A stretch of 64,000 bases of DNA, taken from the NCBI GenBank assembly GCA_030141605.1, contig JAQGDQ010002386.1:62001-126000 (forward strand), given 5' to 3'. Positions 51,088 through 63,427 of the stretch are shown one piece after another. The stretch's first letter is position 1. Every line of letters starts with the position of its first letter. Under the pieces are notes generated by a model, which saw only the letters and a list, made by a program, of their open reading frames with translations, was not told the origin of the DNA and ran no database searches. The translations under genes were made by a program, and so were the position numbers. The DNA is from Tubiluchus corallicola (taxonomy: Eukaryota > Priapulida > Priapulimorpha > Priapulimorphida > Tubiluchidae).

Positions 51088-52513
51088 GGTGAAATCTGTC
51101 CAGGAAAAGTGTCAGTGACAATCGATGATGAGAACTAGCAAAAACCCAAACAAAAAAAGTTACAGTAAGGATGGTGATTGTCAACTGATGGACCTCTAGT
51201 GATTACAGTGTAAAATTTTGAAATCTAGAAAGTTAGGAGTACTTGGTGCAATGGCTAGTGTAAGTGCCCAGAAAGCAAAAGACCTAACATTGGCATCCCA
51301 AAATTTTCCTGACTTTTAAACTTAGTAATGTTTTCATGCATTCAGATGATTGACTTCATACTATGAACTTATGTAGTGCAAACTGTGATTTCATACCTCT
51401 AGATAGCAGCTTATAGCAAAAACTTCAGTGTCTTGAAACTCAGCGTGCCTCTGTAGTGTAATAGTTAGTATAGTTAGCACAAATGCTTGGAAAATAGCTC
51501 TGAGGTCTTTTGTTCCAGCACAGGTGCAAAATTTTTCGGATTTCTAGTTTAGTATTGTTTTTGAGTGTTTATATAATTGATTTTGCACTAATACAGTGTG
51601 GATTTGTTTTTGTGGTGCACTGTTGACAGACTTCTAGTAGTTTACAGTGCAAATTACTGAATCTGGAAAGTCAGAGTACTTCTGCGGGGTAAGGATTAGT
51701 ATATTTGCCCACAAAGTATAAGGTCTAAGATTTATCCCAGTAAAGGTGCAAAATTTTTCAGGCTTTCATATAGCTTCTGGGTGTGCATACGATTAGATGT
51801 TGGGCAAAAAAACCAAGAAACAGAACCCAAGAATTTACTACAGTTAGTTGAGCTGCCCATAATGCGACAATATCTCACCTTTGATTCACCTTCGCACCTA
51901 CCCTATTATTATTTGCATTTCGACTTTAGTTTTGGTAGCCTCATTGCAAGGAACACAAAACTAGAGCATGGAATGCACCCAATTTAACTATTCAGCATTT
52001 CGTACATCTGTAAAGACGGAAATTAGTTCTTCAGTGACGCCAGATAAAACAGTGCACGATGTATTGACAGGAGGTTCTTATTAATCTATGCAACATACAA
52101 AAATTATAATATTATACTAACAGTTGTTATTTTGCCCACCTGTTGTTTAATAATTTTATTAAACAATTAATAACACATTCAAGAAACTTACATTCCAGAT
52201 TCTTCCTACCTGTTTACACCAATTGTTCTTGCGGTCTTCTTATTTTTCCAGTAAAAAACTAGCCCCTCAAAATCACGTGACAATGCACACCGTTGTGTAC
52301 TTTACCTCCGCAAGGGTTTCTGGTTCGGCAACGCTACTGCCCTCTTGTGGACATCTTCATTAAACTTTGCTTACTTGTTTATGTGTATTACTTCTACGTT
52401 TTTTTTATAGTTGCAATGATTGTGTGTTTTGTACAATAACCACACAACAATAAAAAGTTTTAGTGTTTTACCTGAAGTACTGGTATCGGATATGGTCTGA
52501 CAAATAGTTTAGT
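51088..52513. other. Divergent intergenic region between AS3MT and the PPM1H-like gene
   Basis: This 1.4-kb space must hold the promoters of both divergent genes. The AS3MT side is occupied by a tandem tRNA-like repeat (51168-51780). The phosphatase side, about 52200-52510, is less AT-rich and has no recognisable TATA box. Regulatory sites cannot be resolved by eye. Confidence 0.4.
51168..51780 (+). repeat. Three tandem tRNA-like (SINE-type) units
   Basis: Three diverged units, with tRNA-like heads at about 51238, 51445 and 51677, are spaced roughly 210-230 bp apart. The heads read like GTAGTGTAATAGTTAGTA (A-box-like), then GCTTGGAAA or CCCAGAAAG, an AGGTCT segment and TTGTTCCAGCAC (weak B-box-like). 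Each head is preceded by an ACCTCTAGT/ACTTCTAGT...TACAGTG...GAAA.T..GAAAGT.AG.GTAC segment and followed by AAATTTT(T)C. None keeps a complete tRNA fold, so this is not a functional tRNA gene. Confidence 0.55.
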
Positions 52514-55500
52514 ATGTTCCGTCCGTTCAAGCATGTCTGGAGTAGTGTCGTTTGGTCTTTTGGAAGAGGTGGGGCGAAGGAAGATAATGAAGGCTTGGTA
52601 TCAAAATTTGAATACGGCCGCCCGGCTTTTCTCGGACTTAGTGCTGACGAGCTGCAAGTTGCTGCTGACCACTCCTTTCGGGCAATTATTGTTCCAAGAG
52701 AAATCAGTCGTTTACCATGGAATGCTGGTTATGCTGAGTATGTGTTTGAAAAAAATATTACTAATCGCAAATACACGTGTAAATAAGCACAAAGACAATT
52801 AATAAGACAGTTACACTGATTAGCTAACAAGAAAAGTCCCCGTTAAAGCATTTGAATGAGAAAATATAGATTCCATTGCAGTTGTTCACAGAAAAATATG
52901 TTACGCACCATCGTGCTGAGCAAACCCTGATTTCTGTCTCTTGCACCAATCTCTCGTCCACTTAGTGGCTATACACTATATTGGATATGCTAGTTTGGTA
53001 TCGTCAGCAAACTTGAGTAGCCGACTAACTACATTATCATCCATGTCATCTATGAAGATGAAAAATAACAGGGGTCTGAGGACACTTCCTTGTGGCACTC
53101 CTGATTGAACTGGGACTGTAGATGAGGCACAACCCTTGATTTCGACATATTGGAATCTGTCACTTAGCCATACCTTTATCCAGTTATGCAGTTGTGCTTG
53201 AATACCATACATGCCTCAAGTTTAAGCAGCAATCTTCTATGTGGGACTTTGTCAAATGCTTTCGCCAAGTCTAGGTATACTATATCAAGAGAACTAGTGT
53301 GATCCGATGTGGAAAATACATGTTCAAAAAACTCCAGTAAATTACTTGTCACTAACCGTTTCCTGAGAAACCCATGTTGAGATCTTTTAAAATAATTGTT
53401 AGATTGCAAATAGACAAGTATTGCATTGACTACATGCCTCTCCAGCAGTTTGCCAACAGTACTGGTAATTGCAACTGGCCTATAGTTTCCAGGTTTATTT
53501 TTAGGTCCCTTTTTATGAATGATACTAATGCGAGATAACTTCCAATTACTGGGAACGTCACCCGTAGCTAAAGACTCTCTGAAGATTAATGTCAGTGGCT
53601 TGACCAGCAAATCAGCAGCCTTAACCAGTTTTTTTGGGTGAATTAAATCTGGTCATGCTGGTGCATTGGTTCTAGGTCCAAATAACAATTTGTGTACATC
53701 ATGCTGAGTTATGGTAACATTACATAAAACTCCACCCCCTTCTAGGTACTAGGTAAATTAGTCAGTTTCTCTGTAATAGAAACACTCTGGAACTGGATAT
53801 TTAGAATTTCCGCCATTAGTCATGGGGCAGATGTTGTTTCATTGAAAGCAGTAGTAAGTGGACCAACCTTAGGACGACTTGTTTTGTTTGCAATAACATA
53901 CAGCCAGAAAGAGCATGCATCATCTTTGATATTTAAGGCTAGCTTGGTTTCAAAGTTTCGTTCAGCACATCGTATAGTCGCTTAAGTCAGCTTTGCCTGT
54001 CTCTTGTACGTCAAAAGGTCTTGATAATCAAGTGTTTGTTTATAGACTGTGTACAAATGCTGTTTATTCCTAACAGCTTTGTTGCAATTATAATTAAACC
54101 AAAGAGGTCTGCTACCATTACTGGAGCTATATTTGGGTACATATTTATGAATAGACTTGTGCATTCTGTCTTTAAAAAGATTCCAACACATGTAAACGTC
54201 ACCCGAATGAAACAGGTGATCCCACGGGATCGATATCATTATAGTAGCAATAGATTCAAAATTGGCTTTGTGAAAATTGAAACCAGAATTTAGTGGCTTC
54301 TTAAGAGATAACTGCACTACAGTTTGCCAAGATATAACTGCATGATCTGATGTGCCAAATTCCTCTCCAGCCTCTAGGTTTTGTACAAACAACTCACCCG
54401 GTACTAGTACTATATCAAGGGTAGTAAAGCCTCTTGTGGGGTCAACCACTATTTGATTAACGAAACGTTGTTGTGTAACATTAAGAAATATACTAAAATT
54501 AGCATCCACCTTCAAAATAGACCAGTTTGTATTTGGAAGATTAAAGCCACCACAAAATAAAATTGGGTGAGCCAACAGCAGCAATATCATGTATAAATTT
54601 AAATAAAAAGGAATCATTTTTAAATTAATGTTGATTTATAAAACCTTTGTTAATTTAACTAACATCTATTTGACTTATTAAAAGTTATGGTACAAAATAT
54701 ATGCACGAAAATTAGTAACCAAACATTACCACCAACAACTAGTAAAATACAAGTAGAAGATATATGGGTAAACATAAAAACATCAAACAATAAACCATCA
54801 ATTATATTTGGAACTATCTATTGACATCCTAATAAGTCAGTAAAACATTTCCATGAAGAATTGGAGAACATTCTAAGAAAATTAATTCCAGCAGCAAACA
54901 AGCTTATATCTGTGGAGACTTAAATATGAACTTGATACAGCATGAAGAGATATCATCTGTTTCCAATTGTCTTAACATGTTATAAGAACATAGATTTCAT
55001 CCGGTTTTCACTCAACCTACTCGTTTAACTTCCAATTGCCAGACTCTTATAGACCACATTTATACTAACAATATTCATTATCCCTTGATTACTGACATAA
55101 TATTACATGAAGTTGCAGATCATCTAGCTATCTTTGCAATAGCTAATTCAGCATATATCAGCAAAACACTCACAAAAGTTAAGAAAAGAGACACACACCA
55201 TTCCATTCTTCATAATTTTTTCGATAATCTTCAACTCTCAGTAACAGGTATTGACGCCCTTGATCCTTATGACAATAATGTAGCCTTCGCCTCATTCCTA
55301 GAAACCTTTAGACAAATGCTTGACAAACGTGCACCCACCTGATCTTTAACCTTAAAAAAGAAACTCTTTTCTTTTGTAAACCTTGGATCACCACAGGTAT
55401 CCTTAAATCTATTAAAACCAAAAGTAAACTGTATCGTTCGCACAAATTGTTTAAATTTGAATATAAAAATTTTTTATGAAGCTTACTCAAATACTTCAAA

Positions 55501-58500
55501 TTAAGCTCAAAAAGAAAGTATTATGATAATCTCTTGCAAGTGAACAAGAACAATGTTAAAAAAACATGGTGTACTAGTGTATTAAAAGTAAAAAATAAAA
55601 AGCATATCATTCCCTCTAAAATTGATATCAATGGTAGACTAATTGGTGATCCTTATGATATAGCCAACTGTTTCAATTGTTATTTTCAATCAACAGGTAC
55701 AAATATGGCTAAAAAACTCCACCTGCAAACTCTAGTTACCTTACATACCTAAATAAGTCCAACAATTCACTTTCTTCTACCCTGTCTCTCAAGAAGAAGT
55801 AAGCACAGCACTACATAAATTAGACATAAATAAGGCACTGGGTCCTGAAAATATCCCTGTTAAATTTTATCAGCTGGTAAGTCCTGTGATTACTCCTATT
55901 TTAACACAACTAAGTAATATGCCCATTGCACAACGCAGCTTCCCCAACTGTTTAAAAAATTTCCAAGGTTACACCTCTTTATAAAACTGATTCCCCACTC
56001 ACTCCAACTAATTATAGACCTATATCTATCCGTTCACCAATATCTAAAGTATCTGAGCATATTATTTATGACCGACTAAATAATTTTTTTACTCTACACA
56101 ATATAACTAAATTTCAGCTTGGCTTCATCGACTGCATTTTCTACAGCAGGTTTCATTGAGAGCATGCTAAGCATACTTGACAACAAGTCTATTACATGTA
56201 GGACATTTCTTGACTTGTCAAAGGCCTTTGACACTGTTCAACATGACATTCTCCTCAATAAACTCAGGCACTATGGAATTTGTGGGCCTATCTTGGAATT
56301 AATCACATCATGCCTTTCAAACCACAAGAAATACACCAGCATTCACAACTCAAATTCAGATCTTCTTGAACGTGGTGTTCCTCAAGGTTCAATTCTTAGC
56401 CCTCTCCTATTTTTAATATACATTAATGACTTACAGTTTTCTTCCAATTTTAACACTCACCTGTTTGCAGATGACACGAGCCTCTTTCTAACTGACACTA
56501 AACTGGTATGACTTCAAAATAGACTGTCCAAAATTGACAACGGGATGAAAGCTAATAAATTATCTATAAATTACAGTAAAACTAAATTTATGTTATTTCC
56601 TAAGAACCTGTCTTTAACTGAAACTTCAGCATTTAAAATTCAAATTAGAAAGAATAATATAATCTCAAACAACATGCATAAAATATCTAGGTATCAACAT
56701 AGATAATGACTTAAAATGGTGCATACACATCAGTACAATAACTTCAAAATTGAATAGGACTGCAGGTGTCTTTTCGAAATTGCGACATTCTATCAATGCA
56801 CATACTCTTAAAATGGTCTACTACATGTTAATATATCCTTATCTTCAATATTGCATCCTTTCATGGCATAACCCAAACCAAAACATTCTCCAACCTCTAA
56901 TCTCAGTACAAAACAAAATAGTAGAATTTGATACTTTTGCACATTACCGTGATCATGCAACACCTTCATATGCTAAACTGCACATACTAAATATTCAAGA
57001 CATTTACAAGCTGGAATTATTCAAAATAATGCACAACTTCAGTAACAACTCTTTTCCTGACCTATACACTAACTATTACACCAAGATTCAAGACATCCAC
57101 ACTTACAGCACAAGATCTGCTACAAGGGGTCATTATTACCAACCTAGATTGAATACATCACATGGATTAAAAGCACTACAACATACAGGCACTAAATTGT
57201 GGAACTCCTTTCCACAAGATATATCGACAATACCATCTCTGACCACAGCCGTGAAAATTTTAAATACTACATGCGAACAATGTATCATACAAATTAGACA
57301 TCCTTTTACCTTCAATGTCTTTGTTCTTTTTCTCCTCCTAGACTCTCCAATTTTTCTACCTGGTAATTACTTAGCTTTCTTCTTTGTTATCCATTTAAAT
57401 TCTTTTTTCCTAGACTAACGTGTGTGTCTTTTCACCATTTTTTAATTTTTTTCTATAAGTGTGGCTTTTCTTAGTACTACTTAATATAATACAAATAACT
57501 GTTACTTACATTTCATTCTCATCAATACCCGAAACTAAACAAAATCTTCTTGTTTTCAACCAAACCATTTATTTCAAGCAGTAGTACATTGAAGATTACT
57601 ATTTTCTTATACCTTAGTTTTTGTGACACCTTTGTGATTGTGTTTACTGATCGCAAAACATAATTTTCCTTGCCCCCCGTTATCATCCATCTTATTCCAA
57701 AAATTATTCATAACGATTAACATGCATTTGAATTATATAATAAGCCTATAAAAATATATTAATATTATTTTTCTAGTGATGACCTGTTTTACTTTGAGCC
57801 AAGCTACTAAAAACTAAATTCTGTAAACTAACAGTATATAAGGCAGACTCCTGTAGTCGTACACTGCCCTCACATGTTCTTCTGTTATACATAGTTTCAT
57901 TAATGGCTAATATGTATTCTATCACATGTGTGAAATAACTATGTCTTATATCTTATATTTGTTGCAGGGTGATAAACTCTGGAAAATCAGTGAGAAATGA
58001 GGATCAAGCAGCTTGCGAAGTCTTTCAACTTGTTGATCCTGATGAGCTTCCATCTGCCACATCAAAGGGCAGAGTAGGGTCTAAGACAGGAAATGTGGGG
58101 CTTGATCCTGATGCATTTGCTAAACAGTTACTTTCCACAACAGCAGTATGTGTTTTTAACCTTATATTGTAAGCAGTTTAAGTTATACGCATATATAATG
58201 AACATGTACAATTCGACAAAACAGTGCTTATTAATGATAAACATTATCAGAATTTGCTGACTTTGCTTATTTCACACGTTTAAGTTGTTGGAAGTGTTGC
58301 TAACAGTTTAGGCAATGTGGTGTGTTATTTATTTTGAGTGCATATTTCTTCTACAGTACATGCCGCTAGTTTCTAAGGAAATGTAAAATTTACATTTTCA
58401 TATTACTATTACTAATATTCGTAATAGAACTATGCAGTTACATGCCCCATTCCACAATATGCTCTTTTAATGTTTATTACAAAGAACATTATGAGTGCTG

Positions 58501-61500
58501 TCATTATCTGAATTAAGCAACAATTTGATTCTGATGGCATGGTTGACAGTTAGATTCTTGTAAATATTGAGTAGGCGGATGTCTAAATTTAGAAATGATA
58601 AACTTGCGCTTAAGATGGTGATGATAATCAATCTTGGAATTCTGTATATGTAGGATCACGAGGAGAGAAAAGTAGCATACTTTGCGGTATTTGATGGTCA
58701 CGCTGGTTCCGGGGCGTCTGTCTTTGCATCTCGATTGCTTCATTTTCATTTACAAGTATGTCAAATTCACTTTATAATATTTAATAACTATCCTGTAAAA
58801 AGAGAAGTCATCAGCTAAAAACTGGAAGTGCAAGATTTAAGGAAAAGTTTTTCTTTTTAAGTTATTCTTGGCAGTACATTATGACATTCTGTTGCTGAGT
58901 TTTTGCATGTGCATCAAATAACATGCATGTTAGCAATTGCTCCTAATTTTTTGCATGATAATTGTACACGGACGCTAAAGGCAAAACAGGAAAAAATGTG
59001 GTAAACAAAGAATGCAATTTAACAAACGTTAGGTGATTTCTTATATGATAATTAGTCTTAATTATCTGTATCATCATTAGACACGGAAAACTTACCAAGC
59101 AAATCACATAATCAATGCAGATTCTGATTATATCTGTATAATTTATCTGTATCATATACGTGTTTTGTATAATATACGTTTATCTGTATAATATACGTCT
59201 TTTAAAATTTTCCAACTGCTGACTTTCCAACGTTGGCAAAAGTTAAGTGGGAATATATCTGAACAAAATTTGAATGTCAAAAATTTTTAACTTTAGATTT
59301 TGCATGTTTATAAATTCATCTCTAAGCCAAATTATGACATTGGATCAAACATAACAATTAGTTGACCTACACCATCACCGATGCTCAGTCTTAAAATACG
59401 GTAATGTTAACTTTTTTATTACTAATTAACTGTATTAATGCTGCTACTTATCAATTTGTAAACATTTTCAGGAGAAATTGAGTATTGCCCAAGAGTTACT
59501 GTATAAGCGTCTACAGAATGGGGATGTCATATGTGACGAGATGATAAAAGACATGAATAGGTTGTTTCCGGACATTAAACACATCAGCACAGATGAACTT
59601 GTAATAGGTGCCTTAGAACGTGCTTTCCAGGACATGGTATATTATGCATTTATAAGCAAATTATTAACAACTTATGACGAGTTAAATGTTACTAGTGCTT
59701 TTTCCAATGACTTGCCTTTTTAAAAAATGTAAACATGCTTTGAAACGTCACCAGTGCATCCAACTGGCAACTTAATACTGAAAATTACTTAAACACTCAA
59801 TTGAAATAATCCAAAATATAGGAATCGCTGGTAAGTGTCTTATGAAATAATATGCATTACTATGGTTTTTGAATATATACGTGTGTTAAGCAATGAAAGT
59901 TTGCTCTTTAATTATATGTACTGCTGACTGTTGGTGTGGTTTATTTTGTACATATAGTCATGTGTGTATATTGCCACAGAATTCTTTGCCAATTCATAAT
60001 GGTTAGTAATTTCTTTTCTCATTTCTCTCAGGACGTACAGATTGGTGTAGAGCGTCATGTGTACAAGATTTCCGGAGGATGCACCGTAATCGTTGCCATC
60101 TTTTTTCTTGGCAAATTGTATGTGGCAAATGCCGGTGACTGTCGGGCAGTGCTGGTGCATGCTGGGAAGACCCAGCAATTGTCACGAGATCACTCTCCAG
60201 AAGCTGAACGTCAGCGCTTGCAATATCTGGTACTGTACTGTACCTCTCATTGCCTTTGCTAAAGAATTCCTATTTCATTACACTAAGAAAATCTCTTAAA
60301 ACGTGTCTCATTTTGTGACTTGAAGTCACACTAAACCTTCGCTATAATATAAACTTTTAAAACTTAAAATCCTACTTTCATTCCGACCATTCAATTAATT
60401 TTATTATAAACTTGCTGTAAAAGTTGTTTCTTTTGATTTTTTACCACTTCATTGTTAGCGGTATTAAATTTGAAGAACTGCCATTTTTCATTGCGCGAGA
60501 TGAAGGATGTTATGAGTACAGTCATGAGGTCACCAAAGATCAGTAAAAACACAAATCGGTAACCAAAGACGCTTTCTGTACAACGTACATCATTCTCGCT
60601 CACTCGCGCCAAAGACGCGAAACACGGCCATCCTTACGGCATGCATGCATTCAAAATTTGCCAGAAAAGGTAAGTTATTTAATAGATATGTCTCTTTTGT
60701 TTAGTAATAACTATGAATGCTTTGTGTAATCATAATAAAGTGTTAAAATCTTCCGTGTCTGTTGGGGTTATATTACTTAAAGAAACAGCCAACGGTGCAA
60801 ACCCTCAGTTGTATTTTAATATAAACTTCTAAAAATATTGAAATTACTACGTAATATACGCCCATTAAGTAACTTGCTTAAAAATGCAAAGAAATTAAAT
60901 CATTTGTGTCTCCTGCCAAGCAAGTCTTGCTGCAGGCATATTGGAAAAGAATGACATAAAACTGGTAGGAAGTATGAAGGACGCATTGTGGGTAACATAG
61001 TGGGCAGCTAGATTCATCAAGAAGCTGAAAATGGTATTATTAATCTCTCATTTAACATATTGGATTGTTTGTAGTTCGTAATAGTAGCTGCAGTTGCAAA
61101 AAAGTTTCCTGCAGCACCTTGCGAGATAGGTGTTTATATTGCATAGAAACCAGATGGCTTCATTTTTTGTTTTGGGACTTTATATTGGCTTTACTAATTA
61201 CGCAAGGTGGTTATCACGATTTTACTGCTGAAACTTTCTAACATCTTTCTCAAAATAAGCTTGACTTCTCAATAGATCTGTCTTTTGCTTTAAACAACTG
61301 AGTGGCTAAATTACATAGCTGCGCAGTTGACTAATATTTATTTTACCAAGTTAATAACTGCTAAATGGGTTGGTTACATTCTTAATTCCTGAACAGCTAA
61401 TTGATATTTATTGGGCACAATTGTAAGTAAGTAACAAAGTATTAATATGTCAGTATTAGTATTAGTTAAGCAGCTGTAAGTTCATCAACTAAGCTGTTAT

Positions 61501-63074
61501 TAGTAGTAAGTCTCTGCCATGTGATGGCTTATCATCATTGAATTACTAACACAAATGTCAGCTTTTTGTTGTCTGTCGGACTAAATATGCCTACCTTTGC
61601 TTGTCAAGTCGTTTTCTATGTGTTCAATTTTTCAATGAAATATGTAGTTGTTTTGATATTTATAGGTAAGTCTGCATGTCACAAGTTCTTATAATTCTCT
61701 AAGTAATGAACAATGAGAAGACAGCTAACAACAACCAACACCATGCCATACCACCCACACCACACCACCAAACCCACATTATGCCACTTAACCCACATTA
61801 ACCCAACACAAAGCCACGTCCACCACAACAATAACACCATGCTACACCTACCACAACAACCACACCATGCCACCCACTCACACCACCCACACCAAAGTAC
61901 CCATACCACACCACTCACCCACACTACATCACACCATCCATCACATCACCCACCACACCCACCATCCACAGCACAGTTACCCCACGCACTATATTGTACC
62001 ACACCAAATCCAACACATCACAGTGATTATGATGATGACATTGATGACCACCCACCACAATATACCACACCCACCGTCGAGACCACACTACACCACAAGA
62101 CCACACCATGCCACAACAACCACACCACACCACCCACGCCAAAATACCCATACCATGCCACACCACCACACCACACAACACTATCCGCAGCACGCTCACC
62201 ACACTCACCACATCACATGGTGATCATGATGATGATGACGACAACGATGACGACACTACAGCACCAACACCAACAAACAGCATCACAACAAAACCATTTA
62301 AAACATTTTGCACAAAGTCAAAACGGTGTGCTGTAATAAATGCTCTTAGTCTGTCTACCAATAATCAGTAATGCACGGATGTTCTATTTAGTTTTGCTTA
62401 TTGCTTCTCAAATGATGATAAGCTAACAGAATATACTTACATGTAAAATCTATAACCCTGTAGAACGACTGGTGAAGACAATGCCTGGAGCAGCTCATAA
62501 TTTCTCAAACTCTAAGACAGTGAATGTTCTAAATAGCAGGCAGCACAGGGGGTAGAACAAGAACTTCAAAATACACCCCTCCTATTTCGTCCAGTTTACA
62601 TCTCCCCTAGTGAAACCTCCAGCACCTTGTAGACTGTTTTGTTCTCTTTCTGCGAGTGTGCATATTTTTTCCCAACGTGTCCAAACAGTTGCACGAATCC
62701 AGTTTTTCTTGAGGCTGTTTGTGCAGTTTTCTGCAAAATTTGAATGGTTGAGTCCGGGAAAACACCCGTTACGAGACTTTATAGCCATCTCGCGAATTCT
62801 AAATATGCCTATAACACTCACCGTTGAACGGGCTATCTAACTATTACCAGCAACACCCCCGGCCCAGTTCCGATTTCTAGAAATAAGAGGTATAAATTTG
62901 CAAAAATGAGCAAAAAGGGCCATTTTTGAAGGCTTAGCCCTCCTCCACCCATTCCTCCCGATGTGTCCGATTAGAAAAAATAAACACCCGGGTGCTAACC
63001 TGTGGATGGAGACCTTCCGTTTGACGTATAGATCACTGAAAATGGTGCCATCATCGGAGATGTAGCCTCTTCGG

Positions 63075-63120
<46 letters not shown>

Positions 63121-63427
63121 GCCACCGAAATTAATATATCAGATGAAATAGGCAGAAAGAAGGCTTTAAATTGTATAAATTGGCCTCAAGCAACTCTCGG
63201 TATGTTATTAAAGATTCAGTAGCTTCTGTTAGTTCATTAGCAAGCATTTACCAATGTGAACACATTTCCATTTTTTGTGTGATGGCTGAAGTGTCTTTGT
63301 TTTTACAGGCATGGTTAAAGCCACACCTGCTAGGTAATGATTTCTGTCATCTGGAGTTTCAACGCCGTCTAACTCGTGAGGACGTCGGACGGCAAGTTCT
63401 GTACAGGGATCAGAATATGACAGGATG
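52514..63427 (+). CDS. PPM1H/J/M-type PP2C protein phosphatase, N-terminal part
   Basis: Six plus-strand exons: 52514-52737, 57968-58145, 58654-58755, 59472-59636, 60032-60229 and 63309-63427. They join in frame to about 328 residues, and the last donor (TG|GTAAG) leads off the window. The family is Mg/Mn-dependent Ser/Thr phosphatases; vertebrate PPM1H acts on phosphorylated Rab GTPases. Signature blocks of the PPM1H/J/M subfamily are seen: [44 protein letters not shown] (metal-binding Asp about 148), [37 protein letters not shown] (Asp about 259), [29 protein letters not shown] and [11 protein letters not shown] Cys follows the NAGD Asp where remembered human PPM1H has Ser. The remaining third with the last metal ligands is missing. 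Which of H, J or M it corresponds to cannot be settled. The ATG at 52514 is the first in the open exon. Confidence 0.93.
52976..54640 (-). mobile_element. Non-LTR retrotransposon, truncated at both ends (endonuclease to RT palm)
   Basis: The minus strand from 54617 encodes the second half of an AP-type endonuclease: [19 protein letters not shown] and [12 protein letters not shown] linker follows, then from 53610 a reverse transcriptase with [59 protein letters not shown] and KFADDTKL. The catalytic FADD is intact. A frameshift lies near 53200, and stops lie in the linker. Everything after FADDTKL is missing, as is the endonuclease N-terminus. The motifs fit the Jockey/CR1/L2 group. It is in PPM1H-like intron 1. 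Confidence 0.85.
54700..57420 (+). mobile_element. Decayed non-LTR retrotransposon with endonuclease and RT, second family
   Basis: Plus-strand pieces in order: an endonuclease core ([10 protein letters not shown] near 54905, [20 protein letters not shown] near 55010, EVADHLAIF near 55110), then a linker with [10 protein letters not shown] near 55670. The RT follows with [16 protein letters not shown] near 56010, [36 protein letters not shown] and FADDTSLFL (56119-56511). Last comes the thumb/C-terminal part (56750-57418) with [18 protein letters not shown] and [12 protein letters not shown]. Multiple frameshifts and stops make it inactive, although the FADD active site survives. It belongs to a different family from the adjacent minus-strand element and lies head to head with it. 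Confidence 0.85.
60455..60672. other. GC-richer island in PPM1H-like intron 5
   Basis: A CpG-containing patch (GCGCGAGATGAAGG, CTCGCTCACTCGCGCCAAAGACGCG) stands out in AT-rich intron. It ends in a consensus-like donor AAAAG|GTAAG near 60669. It might be an alternative first exon or part of a transposon. No conserved coding sequence is recognisable on either strand. Confidence 0.2.
61725..62330 (+). repeat. CCACA-rich minisatellite
   Basis: About 600 bases consist mainly of CCACAC, CCATGCCAC and ACAACC words. Larger diverged units are visible: the TGATTATGATGATGAC segment at about 62022 returns as TGATCATGATGATGATGAC at about 62221, roughly 200 bases later. The sequence is open in several frames only because of its composition. 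It is in PPM1H-like intron 5. Confidence 0.9.
62555..63070. other. Balanced-composition intron segment, probable unidentified repeat
   Basis: This segment is clearly less AT-rich than its surroundings, with words such as GGGAAAACACCCGTTACGAGAC and AACACCCCCGGCCCAG, and ends at a TA microsatellite. Both strands have short open frames (for example 62582-62821 minus) without recognisable domains. It is most likely a transposon fragment of unknown class. Confidence 0.25.
63075..63116. repeat. (TA)n microsatellite
   Basis: About 40 bases of TA repeat in PPM1H-like intron 5, about 190 bp before exon 6. Confidence 0.9.

Noticed and set aside
51440-51530. A functional tRNA gene
   Set aside because: The tRNA-like heads lack a complete cloverleaf and have poor B boxes. 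They occur as three diverged tandem units, which fits SINE relics.
60391-60612. A 73-codon minus-strand frame starting [11 protein letters not shown]
   Set aside because: It has no recognisable domain or splice partner. It may be chance in a CpG-bearing patch.
61679-62371. Several long open frames on both strands (up to about 207 codons)
   Set aside because: They arise from the CCACA-rich repeat: His/Pro/Thr-rich on one strand and Val/Trp/Gly-rich on the other. There is no splice or family evidence.
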